A stretch of DNA of 32,634 nucleotides. Source: an uncultured Granulosicoccaceae bacterium. Lineage in GTDB: Bacteria > Pseudomonadota > Gammaproteobacteria > CALCKW01. Both the position numbers and the translations under genes were made by a program. Below the pieces are notes generated by a model. That model was given only the letters and a program-made list of their open reading frames with translations. It was not told the origin of the DNA and made no database searches. Shown here in pieces: positions 9,401 through 17,496 of the stretch. How positions within the stretch are numbered: position 1 is the first letter of the stretch; each line of letters starts with the position of its first letter. The stretch is from the NCBI GenBank assembly GCA_937965695.1, contig CALCKW010000066.1, positions 1 to 32,634 on the forward strand. Reading direction: 5' to 3'.

Positions 9401-10031
9401 TTGCTCACTTAGCAATAACACGAATACCACTTGGTATATTGGTGTCTACGGCTATCGCAGCAGTAGCTTTGAACTCAATGGAGTTCACCTCACGACTAAT
9501 AGTCAGACGGGTGGCGTACTTAACTCTGGGGAAGTTGCTTCAGGCAGCCTTGTGCGCGGGGAATGGCGTCACTATACCCTGAGCTCGACCGCATCTGACC
9601 TTCAACTCAATGCCGAACTCAGTGGATTGGGAGGTGACGTAGACTTATTTGTACGGGCAAATGAAAGACCATCAGACCACAGCGGAAACAACGGCATCTA
9701 CGATTGCGGTTCCATCAGAGGTGGAGATGCAGAAGAGAGTTGTATTCTCGACAACAACCTGGCAACTGTCTGGCATATCTCATTGTACGCGTACGACAGC
9801 AGCAATTTTGAGTTGACCGTCAACACAAGACAAAGCCGCAGTCTGTTAGGCGCAAAAGGCAATAAATACAAAGAAGCGCCGCAAACTAAAGAAGTTGCTA
9901 CGACAGACAACCGTGGTTCCTCTAGTAACACAGGCGTGCGCGTCGGTGGCGGCGGTGCAGGCGGACCAGCCCTAATTGCCCTGCTCTTGTTAGTTATGAA
10001 TAGCAAACGCCGAAAGCAAATCATGCACTAG
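3498..10031 (+). CDS. Giant exported radical-copper oxidase / di-heme cytochrome c fusion with lectin-like, PKD, beta-propeller and PPC domains
   Basis: A 2177-residue exported protein. Domains by eye: signal peptide 1-38; kelch-type galactose/glyoxal oxidase core 65-415; DUF1929-like early-set domain 435-532; F5/8 type C (discoidin) 537-680; three H-type-lectin-like repeats 691-944; PKD 955-1030 (WNFGDG at 980-985); YVTN-type beta-propeller 1040-1385; di-heme cytochrome c peroxidase-like module 1400-1645; four PPC domains 1655-2110; GlyGly-CTERM tail 2150-2177. Copper site by alignment from memory to fungal galactose oxidase: Cys134 and Tyr182 (thioether pair), Tyr392, His393 and His474, all present; the stacking Trp290 position is Ser200. 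Heme sites are CASCH 1429-1433 and CDTCH 1557-1561, the latter followed by the peroxidase-family motif APYLHNGSAATL. The start is uncertain: GTG 3498 is close to AAGGA, while TTG 3507 has AGGTGG five bases upstream. The gene stands alone. Substrate unknown; likely alcohol or aldehyde oxidation at the cell surface. Confidence 0.85.
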   Translation: MDTLKPFTARHGITLSVVFTATALGVSLFTGSEPASTAYNNGDAHADAITWQANNRSLPETAALLSNEGGVWGSPIDWPLVPVSMSNLPDGRIMTWSGSERGSWPTTEQNYSAIWDPKTGEFTERLSIGHNMFCAATTMTADGKVFVNGGRNAGNSPWTSLFDWRSNDWQQIENMASGGRWYPTTVQLPDGDMYTTLGSSTMRDRGERWNAEGGWKVQTGVNWNELVMDPYSGHGERAWWPILNVAPNGNIFHAGPTPGMNWINPNGDGSVQPTSVNQTAWYPKHSAAVMYDEGKLLIAGGWKSGSNTQSDNRAMTVDINNATPIIEYTGSMEFARKFHNGVVLPTGEVAVFGGNSSGAKFSDVGATKSVEIWNPQTGLWRTGSEAQIPRTYHSTALIMTDGRVLSAGGGYSRPNHLDGEVWSPPYLFNADGSEAQRPSIEAGPESIEVGGNFLVDTSESIDYFSMIKLSSTTHGMNTDLRYLKLDASVQATGKYRIQAHSNANVMTPGYWMLFAVNNAGVPSEAHILKVQSVDSLFDNLSLLGTATQSSNYQGNAPDLAIDGNTNGRYSDGSVTHTNNDNNAWWELDLDQNAYIESIKLWNRSDCCSNRLQDFYVLVSETPFTSKNLQTTLAQSSVKVIHHVGQAGDSIDFEIGQEGRYVRVQLNGQNNLQLAEVQVFGLPGAGSTLDPLDTFSVVQRNDSSWRSIRYQDEFLETPIVVAGPLADKDLDPASVRVRNSASYGFEIKIAEWDHQDGSHSEEDLSFMALAAGNHNLGGVSAEAGHKLIDNNWKRINFEQSFASVPVVLTQVGSDIASSNVVTRVRDVTTSGFDVRLQESGVSDNVHARERVNYIALGTGEGEFEGKFFRVGLAQVNSSWSAVDLGHSFYQPGLVASIQSTNDSTAAALRFRNLDDSTVQLMIQNESSQGISTHGTERIGWLVFEQDNSFVASPAVSAPAATGQRVAFSATPSTAAGVTYSWNFGDGSSASTSSSPNAMHEYNAPGRYIVTLTLKDVDGNTTSSSFNQLIHAPILADKAKASSTVIAFDSRAWNVNPDNDSISVSTIMGLEDEIGVGGAPWSLAVRGDKQRVWVTNKDDASISVINTNTRNVIAVYDLDDGSQPHGIVFSKDNGSVWVALEAKGQVIQINSNNGQILRTVNVGPRPRHLSLDASGNTLLVSRYITPALPGEDTANPVLSQGSTFNGGEVVALNTNNGATRRTYVLRHSYRSASENTGPGLPNYLGAAVFSPDGQSAWVPSKQDNITAGTLRGNGVLSFDQTVRAISSRIDLSNNSEDFASRIDHDNASVASHAIFDATGMHLFTALEGNRQIAISDPINSTEMMRVNVGRAPQGLALSEDGRELYVHNFMDRSISVIDVSSTLSTGELSAQVNATHSTVQSEDLSAVVLRGKQLFYDSQDDRLALQDYMSCASCHNDADHDGRTWDFTQLGEGLRNTTSLRGKGAPANGPMHWSANFDEIQDFEAQIREFSGGLGLMSNADFNARRDSLGLHKAGLSADLDAISTYLSSLRTVPDNPNGAIEDSTAAKRGQVLFSQLTCDTCHTGAAMTDSIDEILHDVGTINTSSGKRLGQTLPGIDTPSLLGLFETAPYLHNGSAATLSDAITSHTNVTLSQANDLAAYLERIPADGDEVLAVTPLLSDTAAAGIVAKDEWAYYKFGTSNSDTAITLRLSGLSSDIDIYVRAGQKPSGHVSNGGVYDGFSAAGGSTTESLTLSNSGPTTWYVGVHGYEAGDYQLLLSITQETTGGTTDSGELVSDTPSNATVGLKQWHHYTLDVTNDHSKLEVDLSGLTADADLYLRREQRPSGHIGENGVYDCSSTYGGNSAEQCVIDNPASGTWHVSVFGYETSPYTLKAVLTEKSGGGNGGGTPVDPTDPLLDNTNAIAGDIAQGEWTYFRYVAPADATQVRFDLSELQDDVDLYVRAGARPSGHYENGGIYDCQSIRGGRSDEDCSLSNNTNTTWYIGVYGYRSSSFELNGVHLTTNSQTGGVLNSGEVASGSLVRGEWRHYTLSSTASDLQLNAELSGLGGDVDLFVRANERPSDHSGNNGIYDCGSIRGGDAEESCILDNNLATVWHISLYAYDSSNFELTVNTRQSRSLLGAKGNKYKEAPQTKEVATTDNRGSSSNTGVRVGGGGAGGPALIALLLLVMNSKRRKQIMH
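5568..6329 (+). repeat. Three tandem H-type-lectin-like domain repeats within the oxidase gene
   Basis: Protein residues about 691-773, 781-864 and 866-944 share one pattern. It runs W-x-x-[IV], then F-x-x-x-F-x-x-P-x-[VL], then V-x-R-[VF]-R, then GF-x-[IV] (weaker in copy three), then an acidic/His stretch ending in an [IF]-x-[YWF]-[IML]-[AV]-[LF] strand. This fits the H-type lectin fold. The block directly follows a discoidin domain, the same order as in Dictyostelium discoidins, where both parts bind sugars. The repeats are diverged at DNA level. The family name is inference from pattern. Confidence 0.5.
8460..9827 (+). repeat. Four tandem PPC (pre-peptidase C-terminal) domain repeats
   Basis: Each copy of about 100 residues carries LS-x-L, a D-x-D-[LI]-[YF]-[VL]-R strand, a P-S-x-H turn, G-[VI]-Y-D and a late W-[YH]-[IV] strand. 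Copies 2-4 have YDC plus a second Cys about 13-15 residues on (for example Cys1957 and Cys1969), fit for a disulfide; copy 1 has YDG and lacks both. PPC domains are common near the C-termini of secreted bacterial enzymes and often aid secretion or surface or substrate attachment. Confidence 0.75.
9945..10028 (+). other. GlyGly-CTERM-type C-terminal sorting signal (coding)
   Basis: The last 28 residues form a glycine-rich stretch (GGGGAGG), a short hydrophobic helix (PALIALLLLVM) and a basic end (NSKRRKQ). This is the tripartite layout of GlyGly-CTERM signals, which are processed by the intramembrane protease rhombosortase on type II secreted proteins in gammaproteobacteria. No rhombosortase gene is in the window. 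Confidence 0.7.
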
Positions 10032-10044
10032 GCTGACGTACCGC

Positions 10045-10069
10045 GATCAGGCGCAGCTTGTGCCTGATC
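10045..10069 (+). repeat. Hairpin 1 downstream of the oxidase gene
   Basis: Perfect 8-base arms GATCAGGC and GCCTGATC around a 9-base loop, 13 bases after the stop codon. No T-run follows, so it may serve in transcript end protection or Rho-assisted termination rather than as a classical terminator. Confidence 0.45.
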
Positions 10070-10084
10070 AGCGACGACATATCA

Positions 10085-10111
10085 CGCTGTCCAGTACACT
10101 GCTGGACAGCG
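10085..10111 (+). repeat. Hairpin 2 downstream of the oxidase gene
   Basis: Perfect 10-base arms CGCTGTCCAG and CTGGACAGCG around a 7-base loop, 15 bases after the first hairpin. No T-run follows. The two stems in tandem probably mark the 3' end of the 6.5-kb transcript. Confidence 0.5.
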
Positions 10112-10230
10112 CATCGACATAAGCCTACACAAAGGCGACCTTACTCAAGCTGCGAAAACGGCAAGTCAACTTTTCTGCTAAACGTACATCCCTCCATTGA
10201 GCTCTCTGCTTAGCTTTAGCAAATTTTTAC

Positions 10231-10259
10231 TTGAGTTCACGTTGACGTAAACGTAAATT
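10231..10259 (+). promoter_or_regulatory. Predicted acuI promoter with LiuR-like operator
   Basis: A near-perfect palindrome occupies 10242-10257: TTGACGT, a 2-base centre, ACGTAAA (one mismatch between arms). It lies between a -35-like TTGAGT (10231-10236) and a -10-like TAAATT (10254-10259) with 17-base spacing, 54 bases before the acuI start. The same block, in the same internal register, precedes mutA. From memory the ACGT-wwACGT pattern resembles operators of the MerR-family regulator LiuR, which controls branched-chain amino-acid breakdown in gammaproteobacteria. The regulator itself is not in the window. Confidence 0.6.
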
Positions 10260-10313
10260 GATGACTATTGCTCAAATACGAACAGCACTTTCAAACACAT
10301 CAGTGAGGCAGTC

Positions 10314-11306
10314 ATGTCATTTAACGCTTTGGTTGTAAACAAAGATGAAGAAGGTAAAACCAGCGCAGCAATCCAACAACTCGATCTAGATCAGCTGCCA
10401 GAAGGCGATGTCACCGTGGCGGTAGAATACTCCACCGTCAACTATAAAGATGGATTGTGCCTCGGCTCAGGCGGTGGTCTGGTGCGAAACTACCCGCATG
10501 TGCCGGGTATTGATTTCGCAGGCACTGTCGAGAGTTCTGATAATGATCGCTACAAGCCCGGAGACAAGGTCGTACTCACGGGCTGGCGTGTCGGTGAGTC
10601 TCATTGGGGTGGCTATTCTCAGAAGGCGCGCCTCAATGCGGATTGGTTAGTCCCGCTGCCCGCAGGTTTGAGTACAAAAGATGCCATGGCAGTTGGTACG
10701 GCGGGCCTCACCGCTATGCTGTCGGTGATCGCTCTTGAAAAACACGGATTAACTCCTGGTGTCAAACCTGTATTAGTGACGGGCGCAGCGGGTGGTGTCG
10801 GCTCAGTAGCAACGGCCATCTTGGCTAATCTTGGCTACCAAGTAGCTGCTGTGACCGGTCGACCTGAGACGGCTGACTATTTGAAATCTCTGGGTGCAAC
10901 AGAAATAGTTGCCCGCGAGGAAATCAACGAAACTGTCAAGCGTCCTTTAGAAGCTGAGCAATGGAGTGGTTGTATTGATGCTGTTGGCGGCGCCATGCTC
11001 GCACGGGTGCTTGGGCAAATAGTTTATGGTGGTTCTGTCGCCTCTGTAGGGCTAGCAGGTGGCGCAAACCTGCCTGCCACCGTGATCCCTTTCTTACTGC
11101 GGGGCATCAACTTACTCGGCATCGATTCAGTTATGCGCCCCTATGAGGACCGCGTGGAAGCATGGAAGCGCGTAGCCAATGATTTGCCGATGAGCAAGCT
11201 GCACGACATGATTCAGCCTGCGACACTTAGCGATTTGCCAAAACTGGGCTCAGATATATTGGCGGGAAAAGTACGTGGCCGTGTACTGGTAGATGTCAAC
11301 GCATAA
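10314..11306 (+). CDS. acuI: NADPH-dependent acrylyl-CoA reductase, AcuI/YhdH family
   Basis: A 330-residue cytoplasmic medium-chain dehydrogenase/reductase that reduces acryloyl-CoA to propionyl-CoA with NADPH. It matches E. coli YhdH along its whole length: NYKDGL at 43-48, PGIDFAG at 64-70, an LTGW-RVGE-HWGG block at 88-100, the nucleotide-binding TGAAGGVGSVA at 156-166, and GLAGG plus LPATVIPF-LLRGI-LLGIDSV in the C-terminal half. No zinc ligands are evident, as expected for this branch. In marine bacteria AcuI detoxifies acryloyl-CoA formed during DMSP or acrylate catabolism; its product feeds the methylmalonyl-CoA route encoded just downstream. A shared operator with mutA supports that link. 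The gene is monocistronic, with a strong hairpin 15 bases after its stop. Confidence 0.92.
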   Translation: MSFNALVVNKDEEGKTSAAIQQLDLDQLPEGDVTVAVEYSTVNYKDGLCLGSGGGLVRNYPHVPGIDFAGTVESSDNDRYKPGDKVVLTGWRVGESHWGGYSQKARLNADWLVPLPAGLSTKDAMAVGTAGLTAMLSVIALEKHGLTPGVKPVLVTGAAGGVGSVATAILANLGYQVAAVTGRPETADYLKSLGATEIVAREEINETVKRPLEAEQWSGCIDAVGGAMLARVLGQIVYGGSVASVGLAGGANLPATVIPFLLRGINLLGIDSVMRPYEDRVEAWKRVANDLPMSKLHDMIQPATLSDLPKLGSDILAGKVRGRVLVDVNA

Positions 11307-11320
11307 GAACGGTTGCCCTG

Positions 11321-11345
11321 CGATGCGCGCGCGTAGCGCGCATCG
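11321..11345 (+). terminator. GC-rich hairpin after acuI
   Basis: Perfect 10-base arms CGATGCGCGC and GCGCGCATCG with a 5-base loop, starting 15 bases after the acuI stop. It is very stable, but no T-run follows (ACCGGTGTCG), so termination may need Rho. Confidence 0.5.
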
Positions 11346-11444
11346 ACCGGTGTCGATTTAGTAGCCTAGTACCCTACGATAGACAAACAAAGTCGTGTAG
11401 ACCCCCGGTGCCGTTAAGACAAAGCAACTTTAGCGGATCACTAT

Positions 11445-11858
11445 CTAGGGCTGAACCCTTGTCCATTCTTGGCCACGGCAGATCAAACCGCCAAAAACAC
11501 AGCCGCTCACTTTTAGGGCGTTTTGGCTTAATAGCACCATTTTAGATTTATACGTTTTGTCTTCATCTGGCGCCCATATTGTTCCATTCTTCCAAGTCGT
11601 GGCTGAGCTCTCTTTCATATTTTTGATGATCCACTGACCAACTACATCTCTCTCCTGCTGTTGCCCATCACGAAAGTAAGCAGTGATTAGGCCGCACCGC
11701 TTTTCAGGTTTTTGCTCGCAGGCAGAAATTTCTACGTGCAAATAGGCCCCAGTGTCCTCGTTTGCAGCCGTTTGCCATAGGCCATCTACATCACTTGCCG
11801 ACGCACTTGATGCAATGGCTATCAGTGCAAAAGCACCTATTTTTGAAGCTAAGGTCAT
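11445..11858 (-). CDS. Secreted DUF2147 family protein
   Basis: A small exported protein of 137 residues with a signal peptide (about 1-22, ending ASSASA). The mature part has the DUF2147 layout: GLWQT near the start, a central GQWIIKNM segment, then W-KNGTIWAPDEDKTY, and finally a V-SGC-FGG strand with a terminal EWTRV. Three further Cys residues (CEQ, RCG, ICR) could pair in the periplasm with the SGC cysteine. DUF2147 proteins form a small periplasmic beta-barrel-like fold of unknown function. It is on the minus strand and convergent with acuI; slyX lies 75 bases upstream in the same direction. The ribosome site is weak (AAGAG about 9 bases before the ATG). Confidence 0.8.
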   Translation of the reverse strand: MTLASKIGAFALIAIASSASASDVDGLWQTAANEDTGAYLHVEISACEQKPEKRCGLITAYFRDGQQQERDVVGQWIIKNMKESSATTWKNGTIWAPDEDKTYKSKMVLLSQNALKVSGCVFGGLICRGQEWTRVQP

Positions 11859-11933
11859 CTTAAATTAACTCTTGTTTAAATCACTATATTAATTCTATTG
11901 CCGTGAAGACAGTACTTACCATCTACAAACCTA

Positions 11934-12158
11934 TTAATAATGTGGAGGTCGCTCATCTTCGGCGGAAGGGCTGGCACCGGCCTCACCTGCAGCTCGCATG
12001 CTGTCTACACGTCGGACCAATTCAGCACAGACACGTTCCAGCTTTTGCAAGGCCATTTCCTGTGTGACTAACGCTTGGTTCAAATCTTCAATCGTCTGCT
12101 CTTGGTAAGCAAGCTTAACCTCAAGCTCTGTCAGTCGCTCTTGCACGGTAGCACCCAT
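11934..12158 (-). CDS. slyX: SlyX family coiled-coil protein
   Basis: A 74-residue protein that is almost entirely a heptad-patterned coiled coil (about residues 5-55: ERLTELEVKLAYQEQTIEDL onward). It ends in ERPPHY, the conserved C-terminal signature of SlyX (usually PPHY). SlyX is widespread in proteobacteria; its function is still unclear. It is transcribed away from mutA, sharing the 219-base region that contains the LiuR-like operator. The start ATG lacks an obvious Shine-Dalgarno motif. Confidence 0.88.
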   Translation of the reverse strand: MGATVQERLTELEVKLAYQEQTIEDLNQALVTQEMALQKLERVCAELVRRVDSMRAAGEAGASPSAEDERPPHY

Positions 12159-12222
12159 ATCGCCATCAGTGTTTAGGTTGCAAACTCTAACCTAGTCGAG
12201 GCCAAGTTCCCACATTTTAGTC

Positions 12223-12236
12223 GTTCAAACTTGAAC
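12223..12236. promoter_or_regulatory. Palindrome GTTCAA-AC-TTGAAC abutting the mutA operator
   Basis: Perfect 6-base arms separated by AC. The right arm supplies the -35-like TTGAAC of the mutA promoter, so a protein bound here would compete with RNA polymerase. It loosely recalls fatty-acid regulator (PsrA-like) half-sites but is not a clear match. The acuI promoter does not carry it. Confidence 0.35.
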
Positions 12237-12259
12237 TAACGTTTACGTAAACGTAAAGT
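12231..12259 (+). promoter_or_regulatory. Predicted mutAB-meaB promoter with LiuR-like operator
   Basis: TTTACGT-AA-ACGTAAA (12242-12257) has two perfect 7-base arms. It lies between a -35-like TTGAAC (12231-12236) and a -10-like TAAAGT (12254-12259) at 17-base spacing. The block aligns base for base with the acuI promoter, including the distance from the -35 to the palindrome. Between the hexamers is the position used by MerR-family regulators, although those activators usually use 19-base spacers. Confidence 0.62.
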
Positions 12260-12377
12260 ACAAAATACTATTGATAGAGCTGCTTGCTTTGGCCACTCAA
12301 GTTGGCCGCTCGACTGCTAAAGTCCATGCAGATGCTTGATGAAAGCGCAGCGTAATACTAAAAACCGGAGTTATTCT

Positions 12378-14296
12378 GTGACTGAAAAAATGCAGCTTGC
12401 TAGTTTATTTCCTGAGGTCAGTTCTGAGGCTTGGCGCAGTCAGGTAGATGAACTGCTCAAAGGCCGCGATTTTGATACCTTAGTTAAAGAAACTAGCGAT
12501 GGCCTGCGCTTACAGCCCCTTTATGACGCCAATAAGAATGAGCAAAGTGCGCCTGGTGAAGGAGACCTCAGACGAGGGGTGTCTAACAGTGGCGGCCCTT
12601 GGCAGATATTAGAGCGCGCCCTACATCCGAACCCTTTAATTGCCAATCAGCACCTTCTAGAGGGCCTATCTAAAGGCGCTACTGCACTGCAGTTGATACT
12701 CGACCCCGACGTCAATGAGCAGTCTCCGGGTGTACGGGCTGTCAATCGCGACGATCTTGCCACACTAACTAAAGGTGTCACACTCGACGCCCTGCCCATC
12801 TTGTTAGACGCTGGGCCTCATGCGGCTTCGTATGGCGATGCGCTACTGAAATTAGCAAAAGGTCAAAACTGTGATTTTGGTGAATTGCAGCTATTGATAG
12901 CCTGCGATCCGGCCGCTGCTCTGGCAAGCGATGGCACGCTGCCTGGTGGGCGAGAAGAGATTTACACAAAAGCCGCGACCCAAGCCAAGTATTTGATGGC
13001 TGAAACACCACTGAGCAGAGCACTTGCTGCCGATGGGCGTGTTTACCATGCCGCCGGCGCCAGTGACGCGCAAGAACTGGCGGCAATAATCGCGGCTGCT
13101 CTTCAACACCTTCGTGCGCTTGAGAGCATTGGAGTAACCCCCAGCGATGGGGCAAAACAGCTGTTGTTTAGAGTTGCTGTCGACGCCGATATATTTAGTG
13201 GAGCCACAAAACTAAGAGCCCTAAGAGTGCTTTGGCGCAAAGTCTGTAGCGACTGTCGGTGTGCTGACTCTGCTGATAGCCTATTAATCCACGCGGAAAC
13301 CGCGACCCGAATGCTGCATTGCTTTGATCCTTGGGTGAATCAGTTGCGCACAACGGCAGCAACACTCGCAGCCGCTCTTGGAGGCGCGCAGTTTGTGTCG
13401 ATGCATGGATATGATGAAACAGGTGTTTTCCCTTCCGCACTAGCAAGACGATGCGCGCGCAATAGCCAATTAGTATTGCAACAAGAATCTCATCTGCACG
13501 CTGTCGTTGATCCTTTGGGTGGTTCAGGCTTTGTGGAGGACTACACTGAACAGTTGGTCGATGCAGCCTGGAGTGAGCTACAAGAGCTGGAGCGAGAAGG
13601 TGGATTGATAACGGCGCTGAAAAAAGGAAAATTACAAGCACGAATCGCTGCGGTGAAAGAAGCACGCTTGGCAAAAACGGCGAATCGCCAACTTCCCCTG
13701 ACTGGGTTGAGCGAGTTTCCTAATCTAGAAGACATCCCTCCTCTAGGCGAAGCTATTGACTGGCCTGAGGCGCTGCGTTTAGCTGCGAGCCGCGTCGATA
13801 CACAACTGATCGACTTACCAGATGGTGCTCCTGAGCTAGCAGACATTTTGCCTGCCTCCACGCTTGGTGAACAATATGAAACCTTGCGTAAGAACGCGTT
13901 AGCTGCCGCAAACCAGCCGGCTGTTGCGCTTGTTACCCTTGGAAGCAAAGCGCAGTACGCAGCAAGAGCCGCATTTGTCAGTAACTTATTGGCAGCTGGC
14001 GGCGTGCACAGCACCATCGGTGGTGAGCTGGAGAAAACCGAGAACATCGTTTCGGCTTGGCAACAGACAGGCAGTGCAGTCGCCATATTATGCGGTAGCG
14101 ACTCAGGTTATGAAAAAATGGGTCTTGCATCGGTGGAAGCACTAAAAAAGGCTGGCTGTTTAAAAATTTACCTCGCTGGCAAAGTGCATTCGCTTGAAGA
14201 TCAACTGAATACAGCGGGTATCGATGGCTACGTTTTCATGGGAATGAACGCAATTACTTTCCTGCAACAAATCCACACTGACCTTGGGGTGCGATC

Positions 14297-14300
<4 letters not shown>
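12378..14300 (+). CDS. mutA: Methylmalonyl-CoA mutase small (beta) subunit
   Basis: The non-catalytic subunit of heterodimeric adenosylcobalamin-dependent methylmalonyl-CoA mutase, 640 residues from GTG 12378. I chose this start because CGGAG (12366-12370) is 7 bases upstream and the protein then begins [14 protein letters not shown] as the family does. An in-frame ATG at 12339 (or TTG at 12336) would add 13-14 basic residues without a ribosome site. The N-terminal TIM-barrel half carries relict mutase segments ([35 protein letters not shown]). The C-terminal flavodoxin-like half lacks the cobalt-binding DxHxxG motif, as expected for MutA. The end overlaps mutB by four bases. The protein structurally supports MutB in converting methylmalonyl-CoA to succinyl-CoA. 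Confidence 0.9.
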
Positions 14301-16451
<2,151 letters not shown>

Positions 16452-16459
<8 letters not shown>

Positions 16460-17453
16460 GCAGAGACGACTGAGCACAGCCCAATGGACTGAGGGAGTGC
16501 TAGCTGGTGACCGAGCGACGCTCGCACGCGCTATTACTCTAGTGGAATCTCGCCATCCGAGTCATCGAGTTCAAGCACAAGAGTTATTACAAGCTGTGTT
16601 ACCACATACAGGTTATGCAAAACGCATTGGGCTATCGGGTGTTCCTGGGGTTGGTAAAAGCACTTTCATTGAGGCTATCGGTTTAAAGCTGTGTGACTCG
16701 GGTCATAAGGTTGCTGTCCTCGCTGTAGATCCTTCCAGCCAACGGCGCGGTGGCAGTATTCTGGGCGACAAAACGCGTATGGCAAACCTGAGCATGCACG
16801 AGAATGCTTTTGTTCGCCCTTCCCCTTCCAGTGGCAACCTTGGCGGCGTTGCCGCGATGACGCGCGAGACATTGCTACTGATGGAAGCAGCTGGCTATGA
16901 TACCGTTTTGGTGGAAACTGTCGGTGTCGGACAGTCAGAGACCGTGGTCGCCGAAATGACGGATTTTTATCTCGTGATGATGCTGCCAGGTGCAGGAGAC
17001 GATTTGCAAGGGATAAAAAAAGGGGTGCTTGAACTTGCCGATATGGTGGTCGTGAATAAAGCAGACGGTGACACAGCTGTGCGCGCTAGGCACGCTGTAC
17101 GCGACTATCAAGGCGCCCTACACATGCTGACCCTGCAGAACCCCGAATGGCCTGTTCCGGTGCTAAGCTGTTCAGCTATCCAAGGGAGCGGACTGGACGA
17201 ACTCTGGCAAAAGGTTGGTGAATATTTTGACAAGCTTGGACCATTGGGCCATATAAAAGAACGCCGCCAAAAGCAGCAACTGCAGTGGATGTGGGCCATG
17301 GTCGAATTGGGACTTAAAGATATTCTCGCTGAGCAAGCCGGTGAGCTATTTGAAGAAACGAAACAAGCTGTGTTGGAGGAAAAGCTGACAGCCAGTGCAG
17401 CAGCTGATCGACTTTTGTCTACATTGCGCCATGAAAAAAAAGGCAAACTATAG
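16452..17453 (+). CDS. meaB: Methylmalonyl-CoA mutase-associated GTPase MeaB
   Basis: A 333-residue G3E-family G-protein chaperone that gates cofactor loading and protects or reactivates the adenosylcobalamin mutase. Motifs: P-loop GVPGVGKS at 63-70, [20 protein letters not shown] (91-110) with the Mg and switch residues, ETVGVGQSE at 155-163 (Walker B/switch II), [14 protein letters not shown], and base-recognition NKAD at 202-205. The C-terminal helical arm (about 260-333) serves dimerisation in known structures. The ATG lies inside the last mutB codons. Older annotations call such genes argK; the position after mutAB settles the role. Its stop codon lies inside the terminator hairpin. Confidence 0.95.
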
Positions 17454-17468
17454 ATATAGTTTGCTTTC
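17434..17468. terminator. Bidirectional intrinsic terminator between meaB and the GGDEF-EAL gene
   Basis: Perfect 9-base arms GCAAACTAT (17443-17451) and ATAGTTTGC (17456-17464) with a 4-base loop. On the plus strand it is followed by TTTCTGCT. On the minus strand it is followed by eight T (A-run at 17434-17441), a classical terminator for the gene coming from the right. The A-run and left arm are also the last meaB codons. Confidence 0.7.
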
Positions 17469-17496
17469 TGCTCACAAAATAACTTTGATTATAAAG

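Noticed and set aside
8460..9827. Possible CRISPR or DNA tandem repeat
   Set aside because: The periodicity is at protein level (PPC domains of about 100 residues) with diverged DNA, not short identical repeats with spacers.
13195..14086. Minus-strand frames of 159 and 181 codons inside mutA
   Set aside because: Antisense shadows of a clear mutase gene with no recognisable motifs or upstream signals.
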